NCBI GenBank assembly: GCA_035717845.1
Contig: DASTIC010000257.1
Location: 1 to 12,775, forward strand
Reading direction: 5' to 3'
Length of the DNA: 12,775 nt
From: DASSUW01 sp035717845
GTDB taxonomy: Bacteria; Actinomycetota; Thermoleophilia; Solirubrobacterales; Solirubrobacteraceae
Below the pieces are notes generated by a model. The model was not told where the DNA came from and made no database searches. It saw only the letters and a list, made by a program, of their open reading frames with translations. The translations under genes were made by a program, and so were the position numbers. Within the stretch, counting starts at the first letter, position 1, and each line of letters opens with the position of its first letter. Below, one piece after another: positions 1-6,302 of this stretch.

Positions 1-1
1 G

Positions 2-139
2 CTCAAGGGCAGCGCCGGACAGGGCACCGAGGTGCGGATGACGTTCGCGTACGCCCGCGCCCATGACCCGACGCGCGAGAACCCCGTGACGGGAAGCATC
101 GGCGCCGACGGGCGCTGGGACCCCGACGCGGAAGAGTAA
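2..139 (+). CDS. C-terminal end of a possible RsbW-like (HATPase) protein, partial
   Basis: An open frame enters from the left edge and ends at TAA (137-139), giving 45 residues. It begins around LKGSAGQGTEVRMTF, and the GxGTEVRMTF segment resembles the last beta-strand of GHKL/HATPase folds, especially anti-sigma kinases of the RsbW family. About 28 polar, charged residues with two tryptophan/proline-containing stretches follow, longer than a usual RsbW tail. The diagnostic N, G1 and G2 boxes lie outside the window, so the assignment rests on one short motif. A histidine kinase C-terminus is the main alternative. It converges with the sigma gene at 227. Confidence 0.45.
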   Translation, partial: LKGSAGQGTEVRMTFAYARAHDPTRENPVTGSIGADGRWDPDAEE

Positions 140-226
140 GGCGAGCAGCCCCTCCGCCCCACCCGGCGCTAGCGAACGATTCGCGCTGAGGGATTCCCTG
201 ACGGCACGATCATCCGACCTGACTCG
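140..226. other. Convergent intergenic gap with weak hairpins
   Basis: This 87-base gap separates the left-edge gene from the convergent sigma gene. It contains a 5-bp hairpin at 172-184 (GCGAA, loop CGA, TTCGC). A second hairpin at 214-234 (CCG, bulged A, CCTGA, loop CTCG, TCAGG, CGG) includes the sigma stop codon. Either could terminate transcription, but both lack a T-run. I see no gene here. Confidence 0.35.
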
Positions 227-1282
227 TCAGGCGGCTTGGCGAAGCGCGGCCAACTCACGCAAGCGTCCGAGCCGCCCGAGCGCCTTGGACTCGATCTGGC
301 GCACGCGCTCGGGCGTGATGCCGAGCCGCCGGCCGATCTCGCGCAGCGGCGTCGGGTCGCCGCCGTCGATCCCGTAGCGGAGTGAGAGCACGGTGCGCTC
401 GCGCTCGGGGAGCTCGGCCAGCGCGTGGCGGAGCGCCTGCTCGCGCAGGGAGATGTGGACGACGTCCTCGGGGCCGAGATCGTCGGCCGGGAGCAGGTCG
501 CCGAACGACGCGTCGTCCTCCTCGCCGAGCGGGCGGTCGAGCGAGGTGACGGTGCGCGCGGCGTCGCGCAGCGCGTGCAGGTCGGCGAGCGAGATCTCCG
601 CCTCGGCCGCGACCTCGGCGTCCGTGGGCGGCCGGTCGAGCTTGAGGGTGAGCGCGTTCTCGGCGCGCGCGACCTTGCGCTGGGTGCGCACGAGGTTGAT
701 CGGGAGCTTGATCGTCCGCGCCTTGGCGTCCATCCCGCGCTCGACCGCCTGGCGGATCCACCACGTCGCGTACGTGGAGAACCGGTACCCGAGGCGCCAA
801 TCGAACTTCTCGACCGCGCGGATGAGGCCGAGGATGCCCTCCTGGATGAGGTCGAGGAGCGTGAGCTCCGAGCCCTGGTACTTCTTCGCGATCGAGACCA
901 CGAGCCGCAGGTTGGCGTTGATCATGCGCTCCTTGGCCGCGAGATCGCCGCGCTCGATGCGGCGGGCCAGCTCGACCTCCTCGTCGGGCGTCAGCAGCTG
1001 GTGGCGGCCGATCTCGTTCAGGAACAGCTGGAGCGTGTCGGTGGTCACGTGCGCGAGCGCCGCGTCGTCCACGGCCGCCGCGGCCGTCTCGCGCCCGCAG
1101 TCGTCGCGCACCACGATCCCGCGCGCGTCGAGCTGCTCGTAGAGCCCGCCGAGGTCGCCGTCCTCGAGGTCGAGGGCCTGGGCGAACTCGTCCACCTCGC
1201 TGAGATGGAGGCAGCCCCGATCCTCGCCGCGATCGATCAGGGCGGCGAGAGCGCCGCTGAACGCGTTGCCCGTCGTACTCAT
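227..1282 (-). CDS. RNA polymerase sigma-70 factor, RpoD/SigA group (group 1 or 2)
   Basis: A 351-residue sigma factor that would direct RNA polymerase to -35/-10 promoters. Residues 10-60 resemble region 1.1. Region 1.2 is at about 82-113 (DTLQLFLNEIG). Region 2 is at about 118-187, with NLRLVVSIAKKY, LIQEGILGLIRAVEKFD and YRFSTYATWWIRQAV. Region 3 spans about 197-270, and region 4 spans 282-345 with a helix-turn-helix (LREIGRRLGITPERVRQIE). The region 2.4/3.0 junction reads ERGMDAKARTIKLPINL, which departs from the classic primary-sigma TRAIADQARTIRIPVHM. It may therefore be a group 2 (RpoS/HrdB-paralogue-like) factor rather than the housekeeping one. I chose ATG at 1282; the frame is open to GTG 1333, adding 17 residues, and neither start has a strong Shine-Dalgarno sequence. 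Confidence 0.93.
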   Translation of the reverse strand: MSTTGNAFSGALAALIDRGEDRGCLHLSEVDEFAQALDLEDGDLGGLYEQLDARGIVVRDDCGRETAAAAVDDAALAHVTTDTLQLFLNEIGRHQLLTPDEEVELARRIERGDLAAKERMINANLRLVVSIAKKYQGSELTLLDLIQEGILGLIRAVEKFDWRLGYRFSTYATWWIRQAVERGMDAKARTIKLPINLVRTQRKVARAENALTLKLDRPPTDAEVAAEAEISLADLHALRDAARTVTSLDRPLGEEDDASFGDLLPADDLGPEDVVHISLREQALRHALAELPERERTVLSLRYGIDGGDPTPLREIGRRLGITPERVRQIESKALGRLGRLRELAALRQAA

Positions 1283-1343
1283 ATCCAAGTCTTCGTCACC
1301 GGAAGCCGAAACCTGTAAACGCGGGCGCACCACAACCCGGGGC

Positions 1344-1370
1344 GTTTGACCGCTCGGTGGGACCGGGAAT
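1344..1370 (+). promoter_or_regulatory. SigB/SigF-like promoter of the membrane protein gene
   Basis: GTTTGA (1344-1349) is followed 15 bases later by GGGAAT (1365-1370), which is GTTT-N17-GGGAA on the four-base core. This resembles the GTTT-N15-17-GGGTA class read by actinobacterial SigB/SigF factors. The predicted transcript has a short leader containing the ribosome binding site at 1389-1395. Unmapped; inferred from the match and its recurrence in this window. Confidence 0.5.
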
Positions 1371-1388
1371 CAAGAGTCATGACCCCTT

Positions 1389-1395
1389 AAGGAGG
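1389..1395 (+). promoter_or_regulatory. Strong Shine-Dalgarno AAGGAGG
   Basis: AAGGAGG ends 8 bases before ATG 1404 and fixes that start. It is the strongest ribosome binding site in the window and contrasts with the leaderless-looking starts nearby. Confidence 0.85.
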
Positions 1396-1403
1396 AACAC
1401 GCG

Positions 1404-2099
1404 ATGTTCGAGCGCTTCAAGCGCGGTTCGGACCAGCAGGAGACCACCACCCGCGGCAGCGCCCCCGCGGTGGCCGATCGGCCGACAACGCGCACCAACG
1501 GAACCACCGAGCACACGGCCGCGGCGCCGGCGCGGCGCCCGGACGACCGCGAGCACATGCGCACCGTGCGCGCGCGCCAGCGCGAGGAGTTCGGCGGCAT
1601 CAACTGGGGTGCCGCGTTCTTCGGCTGGCTCGTCGCCATCGGCGTCGGCGCGCTGCTCGTCGGCCTGCTCGCCGCCGCCGGCACGGCGGTCGGGCTGACC
1701 ACCCTGTCCGAGAGCGACGCCACCACCAACGCCGAGGAGATCGGTGTCGGCGGCGCGATCGCGCTGGTCGTCGCCCTCGCGATCGCCTACTACTGCGGCG
1801 GCTACGTCGCCGGTCGCATGTCGCGCTTCGACGGCGCCCGCCAGGGCTTCGGCGCGTGGGCCATCGGCCTGATCGTGACCATCGTGCTGGCCGTCGCCGG
1901 CATCGTGCTCGGCGAGGAGTACAACGTCCTCGAGCAGCTCAACCTGCCGGCGCTCCCGGTCGGCGACTCCGAGCTCCTCGGCGGTGGCGCGATCGCCCTC
2001 GCCGTGGTCATCCTCGGCACCCTGCTGGCCGCCATCGTGGGCGGCAAGGCCGGCGAGCGGTACCACCGGAAGGTCGACCGTGCGGGCTTCCCCGCCTGA
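1404..2099 (+). CDS. Four-helix integral membrane protein, function unknown
   Basis: A 231-residue protein with a hydrophilic, Thr/Arg/Ala-rich N-terminal segment (about 1-65) and four hydrophobic helices at roughly 68-97, 113-138, 149-170 and 191-213. It ends in a short basic tail. The second helix contains AYYCGGYVAGRMSRFDGARQG, and GGYVAGR-type sequences also occur in small YIP1/TIGR04086-like membrane proteins of actinobacteria; I cannot assign a family with certainty. No catalytic motif is visible. The start is set by the AAGGAGG site. A SigB/SigF-like promoter lies upstream, so it is plausibly a stress-induced envelope protein. It is divergent from the sigma gene. Confidence 0.85.
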   Translation: MFERFKRGSDQQETTTRGSAPAVADRPTTRTNGTTEHTAAAPARRPDDREHMRTVRARQREEFGGINWGAAFFGWLVAIGVGALLVGLLAAAGTAVGLTTLSESDATTNAEEIGVGGAIALVVALAIAYYCGGYVAGRMSRFDGARQGFGAWAIGLIVTIVLAVAGIVLGEEYNVLEQLNLPALPVGDSELLGGGAIALAVVILGTLLAAIVGGKAGERYHRKVDRAGFPA

Positions 2100-2114
2100 G
2101 CGCGCACCCCATAT

Positions 2115-2142
2115 CGGCGGGGTCTTTAACCGGACCCCGCCG
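2115..2142. repeat. Perfect 10-bp inverted repeat before the Crp-family gene
   Basis: The left arm CGGCGGGGTC (2115-2124) and right arm GACCCCGCCG (2133-2142) pair perfectly around the 8-base loop TTTAACCG. It lies 15 bases after the stop of the membrane protein gene and could act as its terminator. It also covers the spacer and edges of the candidate promoter of the next gene, so it could be an operator. There is no T-run after it. Confidence 0.65.
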
Positions 2143-2147
2143 GGTAG
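2121..2147 (+). promoter_or_regulatory. Weak SigB/SigF-like promoter of the Crp-family gene
   Basis: GGGTAG (2142-2147) lies 10 bases before GTG 2158. The upstream element GGTCTTTAA (2121-2129) is only a partial GGTTT match, at 16 bases from GGTCT to GGGTA. The -10-to-start distance matches three other genes here, which supports it despite the imperfect -35. Confidence 0.38.
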
Positions 2148-2157
2148 GCGTCCGGGT

Positions 2158-3072
2158 GTGACCGGCATGAACGCCCGCACCCCGAGGGCATTGGAGGCGC
2201 TGCACCTGCTCCAGGCCGATCCGGAGCTCGGAGCGCTCCTGACGCCTGAGCGGCGCGCGGAGGCCGAGCGCGAGCTCCTGGTCCGGACGCACCGGATCGG
2301 CGTCGGCCCGTGGGACGTCTCGCGCCTCTCGAGCGCGAGCGCGGACCACGTGGGCCTGCTCGTGCTCGACGGAGTGCTGTCGCGCGAGCTGGTCGTCGCC
2401 GACCAGGTGAGCGCCGAGCTGCTCGGCCCGGGCGACCTCGTCCGGCCGTGGCAGGGCGCCAAGTCGTCGGGTCTGCTCCCGGTCCAAGCCGTGTGGTCGG
2501 TGCTCTCGACGGTGACCCTCGCCGTGCTCGACCGCCGCTTCGCGGTCGAGGCCGCCCGCTACCCGGAGGTCACCGCGGCGCTGTTCGAGCGGCTCGGCGA
2601 GCGCTCGTTGCGGCTCGCCACCACGCAGGCCATCTCCCAGCTCACCCGCGTCGACCGCCGCCTGAAGGCGCTCTTCTGGCACCTCGCCGAGCGCTGGGGA
2701 CGGGTCTCCGGCGACGGCGTGGTCGTCCCCCTCGCGCTCACGCACCGCATCCTCGGGCAGCTCGTCGGCGCGCGCCGGCCGACCGTGTCGACCGCGCTCA
2801 GCGAGCTGGCCGAGCGCCAGGAGCTGATCCGCCGCCCGGACGGCTCGTGGCTCCTGCGCGGCGACCCGCCGGACGCGCAGATGCTCGCCCGCAAGCCGAC
2901 GGCCGCCGAGCTGCGCGGGCAGGACGTGCTGCGGCCCTCGCGCCGCTTCGCGCGCGAAGAAGAGGACGTCCAGCCCGACCAGCTGATCGCCGCCATGGAC
3001 CGCCTCCGCGAGGCGCTCGACCCCGGCGAGCTGAAGGAGCTGCTCGAACGCCGGCGCGGCGCCGCTCGCTGA
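2158..3072 (+). CDS. Crp/Fnr-family transcriptional regulator
   Basis: From GTG 2158 this is a 304-residue DNA-binding regulator; ATG 2167 is a close alternative. Residues about 60-130 look like a cyclic-nucleotide-binding-type jelly roll (VGLLVLDGVLSRELVV, then ELLGPGDLVRPW). A long dimerisation helix spans about 135-170. A winged helix of the HTH_Crp type spans about 175-235, including LTHRILGQLVGARRPTVSTA and the wing IRRPDGSWLLRG. No Cys cluster for an iron-sulfur centre and no clear PGE(L/I)RxS cAMP motif is visible, so the ligand is unknown. A charged tail of about 70 residues (235-304) goes beyond the usual Crp end. A perfect palindrome covers its promoter, which would suit autoregulation. 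The ferritin-like gene follows after 65 bases. Confidence 0.88.
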   Translation: MTGMNARTPRALEALHLLQADPELGALLTPERRAEAERELLVRTHRIGVGPWDVSRLSSASADHVGLLVLDGVLSRELVVADQVSAELLGPGDLVRPWQGAKSSGLLPVQAVWSVLSTVTLAVLDRRFAVEAARYPEVTAALFERLGERSLRLATTQAISQLTRVDRRLKALFWHLAERWGRVSGDGVVVPLALTHRILGQLVGARRPTVSTALSELAERQELIRRPDGSWLLRGDPPDAQMLARKPTAAELRGQDVLRPSRRFAREEEDVQPDQLIAAMDRLREALDPGELKELLERRRGAAR

Positions 3073-3121
3073 CTCGCAGCGGGCTCGAGCACGTACTGTT
3101 GTTGTTGGACCCCAAGACCGC

Positions 3122-3127
3122 AAGGAG
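3122..3127 (+). promoter_or_regulatory. Shine-Dalgarno AAGGAG of the ferritin-like gene
   Basis: AAGGAG ends 10 bases before ATG 3138 and supports that start. The gap from 3073 holds no convincing -35/-10 pair, so the gene may be read from the Crp-family promoter or from an unrecognised one. Confidence 0.7.
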
Positions 3128-3137
3128 CCGCTGACCC

Positions 3138-3650
3138 ATGGCTGGAATCCGCACCGCGACCACCGGCATCCTCTCCGACGACCGCACCGCCGAGCGGGAA
3201 GAGCTCGTCGGGATGCTCAAGAAGGCGTACTGGATGGAGATCGAGACGGTGATGAGCTACATCGCCAACTCGATCAACCCCGACGGCGTACGCGCCCAGG
3301 AGATCATCGAGTCGCTCCAGGAGGACATCCAGGAGGAGCTCGGGCACGCGCAGCAGTTCGCGTCCCGCATCAAGGAGCTCTACGGCGTCGTCCCCGGGTC
3401 GCTCGAGTTCGCCGCCGAGCAGTCCTACCTCCAGCCGCCCGAGCACCAGACCGACATCGTGCACGTCATCAAGGGCGTGATCGAGGCCGAGACCGGCGCG
3501 ATCGAGCACTACAACCGCGTCATCGAGTTCACCGACGGGCTCGATCTCGTGACGCAGGACATGGTGATCGCGATCCTGCACGACGAGGAGGGCCACCGGC
3601 GCCTGTTCGAGGGCTACCTGCGCGAGTACGAGGCCGAAGGCCTCGCCTGA
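3138..3650 (+). CDS. Ferritin-like diiron protein (bacterioferritin/Dps-like fold)
   Basis: A 170-residue, nearly all-helical protein with the ligand pattern of a bacterioferritin-type diiron site. Glu34 lies in helix 1 (YWMEIETVMSY), E67xxH70 in helix 2 (EELGHAQQF), Glu116 or Glu118 in helix 3 (GVIEAETGAIEHY) and E150xxH153 in helix 4 (DEEGHRRLF). The roughly 33-residue spacing between Glu34 and Glu67, and between the helix 3 and helix 4 ligands, matches that family. Such proteins oxidise ferrous iron and store or detoxify it. No haem-binding Met can be placed confidently. Expected to be cytoplasmic. Its position between a Crp-family regulator and a stress-signalling phosphatase fits an oxidative-stress role, which is inference. 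Length is normal for the family. Confidence 0.9.
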   Translation: MAGIRTATTGILSDDRTAEREELVGMLKKAYWMEIETVMSYIANSINPDGVRAQEIIESLQEDIQEELGHAQQFASRIKELYGVVPGSLEFAAEQSYLQPPEHQTDIVHVIKGVIEAETGAIEHYNRVIEFTDGLDLVTQDMVIAILHDEEGHRRLFEGYLREYEAEGLA

Positions 3651-3661
3651 GCTCAGCCCAA

Positions 3662-3667
3662 TAACAT
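3662..3667 (+). promoter_or_regulatory. Possible -10 element (TAACAT) for a leaderless phosphatase mRNA
   Basis: TAACAT fits the TANNNT -10 of housekeeping-type promoters and ends 7 bases before GTG 3675. Transcription would then begin at or next to the start codon. No good TTGACA-type -35 is visible upstream, which lies in the ferritin-like gene. Confidence 0.35.
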
Positions 3668-3674
3668 CACGGGC

Positions 3675-5885
3675 GTGGGGGCCCAGCCCGTGACCGGAAG
3701 AGGGATCGGGGAGCTGATCGCCGCCGCCGGCGACCAGCTCGCGAGCTCGCTCGACTACGAGGAGACGCTGGCGACCATCGCGCGCGTCGTGGTGCCCGCC
3801 TACGCCGACTGGTGCTTCGTCGAGCTGCTGCGACACGACGGCAGCATCGAGCGCGTCGTCAAGGCGCACGCGGATCCGTCCAAGTCCGAGTTCGTGGAGG
3901 AGTACGACCGCCGCTACCCGCTCGACCCCGACTCGCCGGTCGGGTCCCCGGCGGTGATCCGGACGGGTAACCCCCAGCTGCTGAGTGAGATACCGGACGA
4001 GTTCTGGGAGCTCGCCGCCCAGGATCCCGAGCAGCTGCGGCTCCTTCGCGAGGTCGGGTTCGTGTCCGCCCTGATCGTGCCGCTGCGCGTGCGCGGCATC
4101 GTGATCGGCGACCTCGCGCTGGCCAGCTCGCAGTCCGGCCGCCACTACGACGAGGACGACCTGCGCGCGGCCCAGGAGCTCGCCGACCGCTGCGCGCTCG
4201 CGCTCGACAACGCGCGGCTGCACACCGCCGCCCGCGACTCGACGGCCGAGCTCCAGGCGATCCTCGACGGCGTCGCCGACGCGGTGACCGCGCAGTCGCC
4301 GGAAGGGCGGCTGGCGTACGCGAACGATGCCGCGGTGCGCCTGCTCGGCTACGACAGCGCGGAGCAGCTGCTGTCGGCGCCGCCCCAGGAGATCCGCGAC
4401 CGGTTCGAGATGCGCGACGACGCCGGCGACCCGATCGAGTACGCCCGCCTGCCGGGCCGCAAGGCGCTGGCCGGCGAGCGCCCTGAGCCGCTGAACGTGC
4501 GCTACCGCCACCACGGCAGCGCGGAGGACCGCTGGTCGCGGGTGCAGTCGACGCCGGTGTTCGACGAGAACGGCGACGTGCGGCTCGCCATCAACGTGAT
4601 CGAGGACATCACCGACCTCAAGCGTGCCGAGCAGGGTCACCGCTTCCTCTCCGAGGCCAGCCGTGTGCTCGCGACATCACTGGACTACGGGCACACGTTG
4701 CGAACCGTGGCGCACCTGGCCGTCCCCGAGGTGGCCGACTGGTGCGCGGTCGACGTCGTGGCAGGTGACAGCGTGGAGCGGGTGGCGGTCGCCCACGTCG
4801 ACCCGACACGGGTCGAGCTCGCGGGCGAGGTCCAGCGCCGCTACCCCTCCGATCCGAAGTCCGAGCAGGGCGTGTACGGGGTGCTGCGCCGCGGCGTCGC
4901 CGAGCTCTACCCCGAGGTGACCGACGAGATGCTGGTCGCGGCCGCGCGCGACCAGGAGCACCTCGAGCTGTTGCGTTCGCTCGGCATGCGGTCGGGGATG
5001 GTGGTGCCGATGACGTTGCGCGACCGCGTGCTCGGGGTCATCACCTTCGCGTCCGCCGAGTCCGGACGGCGGTTCGACGAGGAGGACCTGGCGCTGGCCC
5101 AGGATCTCGCGCTGCGCGCGGCGGCCGCGGTCGAGAACGCCCGGCTCTACGAAGCCACGGCGAGCATCGCGAAGACGCTCCAGAGCTCGCTCCTGCCGCC
5201 CGTGCTGCCTGAGCTGCCGGGGATGGAGATCGCCGCCGCCTACCGGCCGGCGGGAGCCGGGCTCGAGGTGGGCGGCGACTTCTACGACGTCTTCGGCACC
5301 GCCGAGGACCAGTGGTACGCGGTGATCGGCGACGTCTGCGGCAAGGGCGCGGAGGCCGCGGCCGTCACCGCGCTGGCGCGGTACACGATCCGCGCCGCGG
5401 CCGTCCGCCGGCGCTCGCCCGCCGGGATCCTGCGCTGGCTGAGCGACGCGATGCTCGCCCAGCAGACCGAGGAGATCGGGCGCTTCTGCACGATCGCCTG
5501 CCTGCACCTCGACCTCTCGCGGTCGCCGGTGCGCGTCACCGTCGCGTGCGGCGGCCACCCGCTCCCGATCGTGGTGCGAGCGGACGGCAGCACCGAGGAG
5601 ATCGGCGTCGCGGGGACGCTGCTGGGGCTCGTGGAGGAGCCCGACATCCAGGACCGCTCGGCGACCCTGCACGAGGGCGACGCGGTCGTGCTCTACACCG
5701 ACGGGCTGACCGAGGCGGCCGCACCCGCGCGGGTGTGGACGCCGGACGAGCTGACCGCCGAGGCGCGGCGGGCGGCGGGCAGGCCGGTGGGCGAGCTGGT
5801 CGACCGCCTGCTCGAGGCCGCGGTCGACCCGCTGGCCACGGTGCGCGACGACGTCGCCGTGCTGGCGCTGCGCTCGACGCCCTGA
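3675..5885 (+). CDS. GAF-PAS-GAF-PP2C (SpoIIE-type) serine phosphatase, RsbP/RsbU-like
   Basis: A 736-residue cytoplasmic sensor phosphatase. Order: GAF (about 20-185), PAS (about 190-315, with LQAILDGVADAVTAQSPEG and the closing NVIEDITDLKRAE), a second GAF (about 325-490), a short linker (SIAKTLQSSLLPPVLPELPG, typical before RsbU-type phosphatases) and a SpoIIE-type PP2C domain (about 515-735). Metal-binding residues are present: D535 and D538 in GGDFYD, D553 in GDVCGKG, D676 in YTDGLTEA, and D725/D726 in VRDDVAVL. Such enzymes dephosphorylate RsbV-like STAS proteins and so release the sigma factor from its anti-sigma kinase. Candidate substrates are the STAS proteins at 9577 and 10931. GTG 3690 is an alternative start. 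No membrane segment is seen. The stop codon sits in a hairpin loop shared with the convergent gene. Confidence 0.93.
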   Translation: MGAQPVTGRGIGELIAAAGDQLASSLDYEETLATIARVVVPAYADWCFVELLRHDGSIERVVKAHADPSKSEFVEEYDRRYPLDPDSPVGSPAVIRTGNPQLLSEIPDEFWELAAQDPEQLRLLREVGFVSALIVPLRVRGIVIGDLALASSQSGRHYDEDDLRAAQELADRCALALDNARLHTAARDSTAELQAILDGVADAVTAQSPEGRLAYANDAAVRLLGYDSAEQLLSAPPQEIRDRFEMRDDAGDPIEYARLPGRKALAGERPEPLNVRYRHHGSAEDRWSRVQSTPVFDENGDVRLAINVIEDITDLKRAEQGHRFLSEASRVLATSLDYGHTLRTVAHLAVPEVADWCAVDVVAGDSVERVAVAHVDPTRVELAGEVQRRYPSDPKSEQGVYGVLRRGVAELYPEVTDEMLVAAARDQEHLELLRSLGMRSGMVVPMTLRDRVLGVITFASAESGRRFDEEDLALAQDLALRAAAAVENARLYEATASIAKTLQSSLLPPVLPELPGMEIAAAYRPAGAGLEVGGDFYDVFGTAEDQWYAVIGDVCGKGAEAAAVTALARYTIRAAAVRRRSPAGILRWLSDAMLAQQTEEIGRFCTIACLHLDLSRSPVRVTVACGGHPLPIVVRADGSTEEIGVAGTLLGLVEEPDIQDRSATLHEGDAVVLYTDGLTEAAAPARVWTPDELTAEARRAAGRPVGELVDRLLEAAVDPLATVRDDVAVLALRSTP

Positions 5886-5893
5886 GGGGCGTC
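5876..5893. terminator. Bidirectional hairpin between convergent genes
   Basis: GACGCCC (5876-5882) pairs perfectly with GGGCGTC (5887-5893) around the loop TGAG. The loop contains the TGA stop of the phosphatase, and the right arm runs into the stop of the opposing small gene (5892-5894). It is a compact candidate terminator for both directions, without a T-run. Confidence 0.5.
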
Positions 5894-6068
5894 AGCCGGC
5901 CGAGCGCGGGTTGCCCGTCGCCTTGCCGTCGTCGGTCTCGTCGACTTGGTCGTCGTGCTTACGCGGAGCCTTGCCGCTCTCGCGCTGGGGCGTCTCGTCA
6001 GGGGTGCCGCTCGGGTCGGCCCCGGGCGGCGCCTCCTCTGGGTAGCCGGCGCTCGACTGGTCGCTCAC
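5892..6068 (-). CDS. Small hydrophilic protein (58 residues), function unknown
   Basis: The GTG start (6066-6068) overlaps the TGA stop of the CsbD gene in a GTGA four-base overlap, so translation is probably coupled. The product begins MSDQSSAGYPEEAPPGADPS and is rich in Asp, Glu, Pro, Gly, Lys and Arg. It has no hydrophobic core, so it is probably disordered. Codon third positions are mostly G/C like the neighbouring genes, which supports real coding. It resembles the hydrophilic stress-associated peptides often found beside CsbD proteins, but I cannot name a family. It would be co-transcribed with the CsbD gene from the SigB/SigF-like promoter at 6263-6287. Confidence 0.7.
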   Translation of the reverse strand: MSDQSSAGYPEEAPPGADPSGTPDETPQRESGKAPRKHDDQVDETDDGKATGNPRSAG

Positions 6069-6253
6069 GTGCGGCGCTCGAGGTCAGCGACCTCTTCCGC
6101 CTTGCGGTCGGACTGCTCGCGGGAGCGCTCCAGCTCGTCCTTGGCCTCGCCCTTGCGCTCCTCGTCACGGCCCTTGCGGCGCAGCGACGCGTCGTCGGTG
6201 AGGTCTCCCGCGGCCTTCTTGATGCGACCGGTGATCTTGTCGGTGATGCCCAT
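6065..6253 (-). CDS. CsbD-family stress protein
   Basis: A 62-residue, highly charged protein starting MGITDKITGRIKKAAGDLTD and continuing with repeated Lys/Glu/Arg-rich helical sequence (ASLRRKGRDEERKGEAKDEL). It matches the CsbD pattern of an N-terminal KxKGKIKEAAGxLTGDxxL-type segment followed by an alanine/charge-rich helix. CsbD is a known SigB-controlled general stress protein in Bacillus; its biochemical role is not established. The start is ATG 6253, nine bases after a GGGTAG -10, so the mRNA is probably leaderless. The gene lies 49 bases downstream of the SigB/SigF-type sigma gene, overlaps the 58-residue gene at its end, and is probably a direct target of that sigma factor. Confidence 0.9.
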   Translation of the reverse strand: MGITDKITGRIKKAAGDLTDDASLRRKGRDEERKGEAKDELERSREQSDRKAEEVADLERRT

Positions 6254-6262
6254 GGCCCTTCC

Positions 6263-6287
6263 CTACCCAGCCGTTCGAGTGCGAAAC
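6263..6287 (-). promoter_or_regulatory. SigB/SigF-like promoter of the CsbD gene
   Basis: On the minus strand, GTTT (6287-6284) is followed 15 bases later by GGGTAG (6268-6263). ATG 6253 is nine bases further on. This is one of the best matches in the window to the GTTT-N15-17-GGGTA class and stands before a family known to be SigB-dependent elsewhere. Confidence 0.65.
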
Positions 6288-6302
6288 GGCGGACCGGGGC
6301 TT

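Noticed and set aside
425..1318. Long plus-strand open frame antisense to the first sigma gene.
   Set aside because: The minus-strand frame encodes all sigma-70 regions; the plus frame has no recognisable domain.
1283..1320. GTTTAC ... GGTGAC on the minus strand upstream of the first sigma gene as a SigB-like promoter.
   Set aside because: The spacing is acceptable (16) but the -10 matches GGGTA poorly; not enough to call.
2559..4640. Very long minus-strand open frame (693 codons) across the Crp, ferritin-like and phosphatase genes.
   Set aside because: It is antisense to three genes with clear domain motifs. Its product is low-complexity and rich in His, Leu, Val, Asp and Arg, as expected for an antisense frame in GC-rich DNA.
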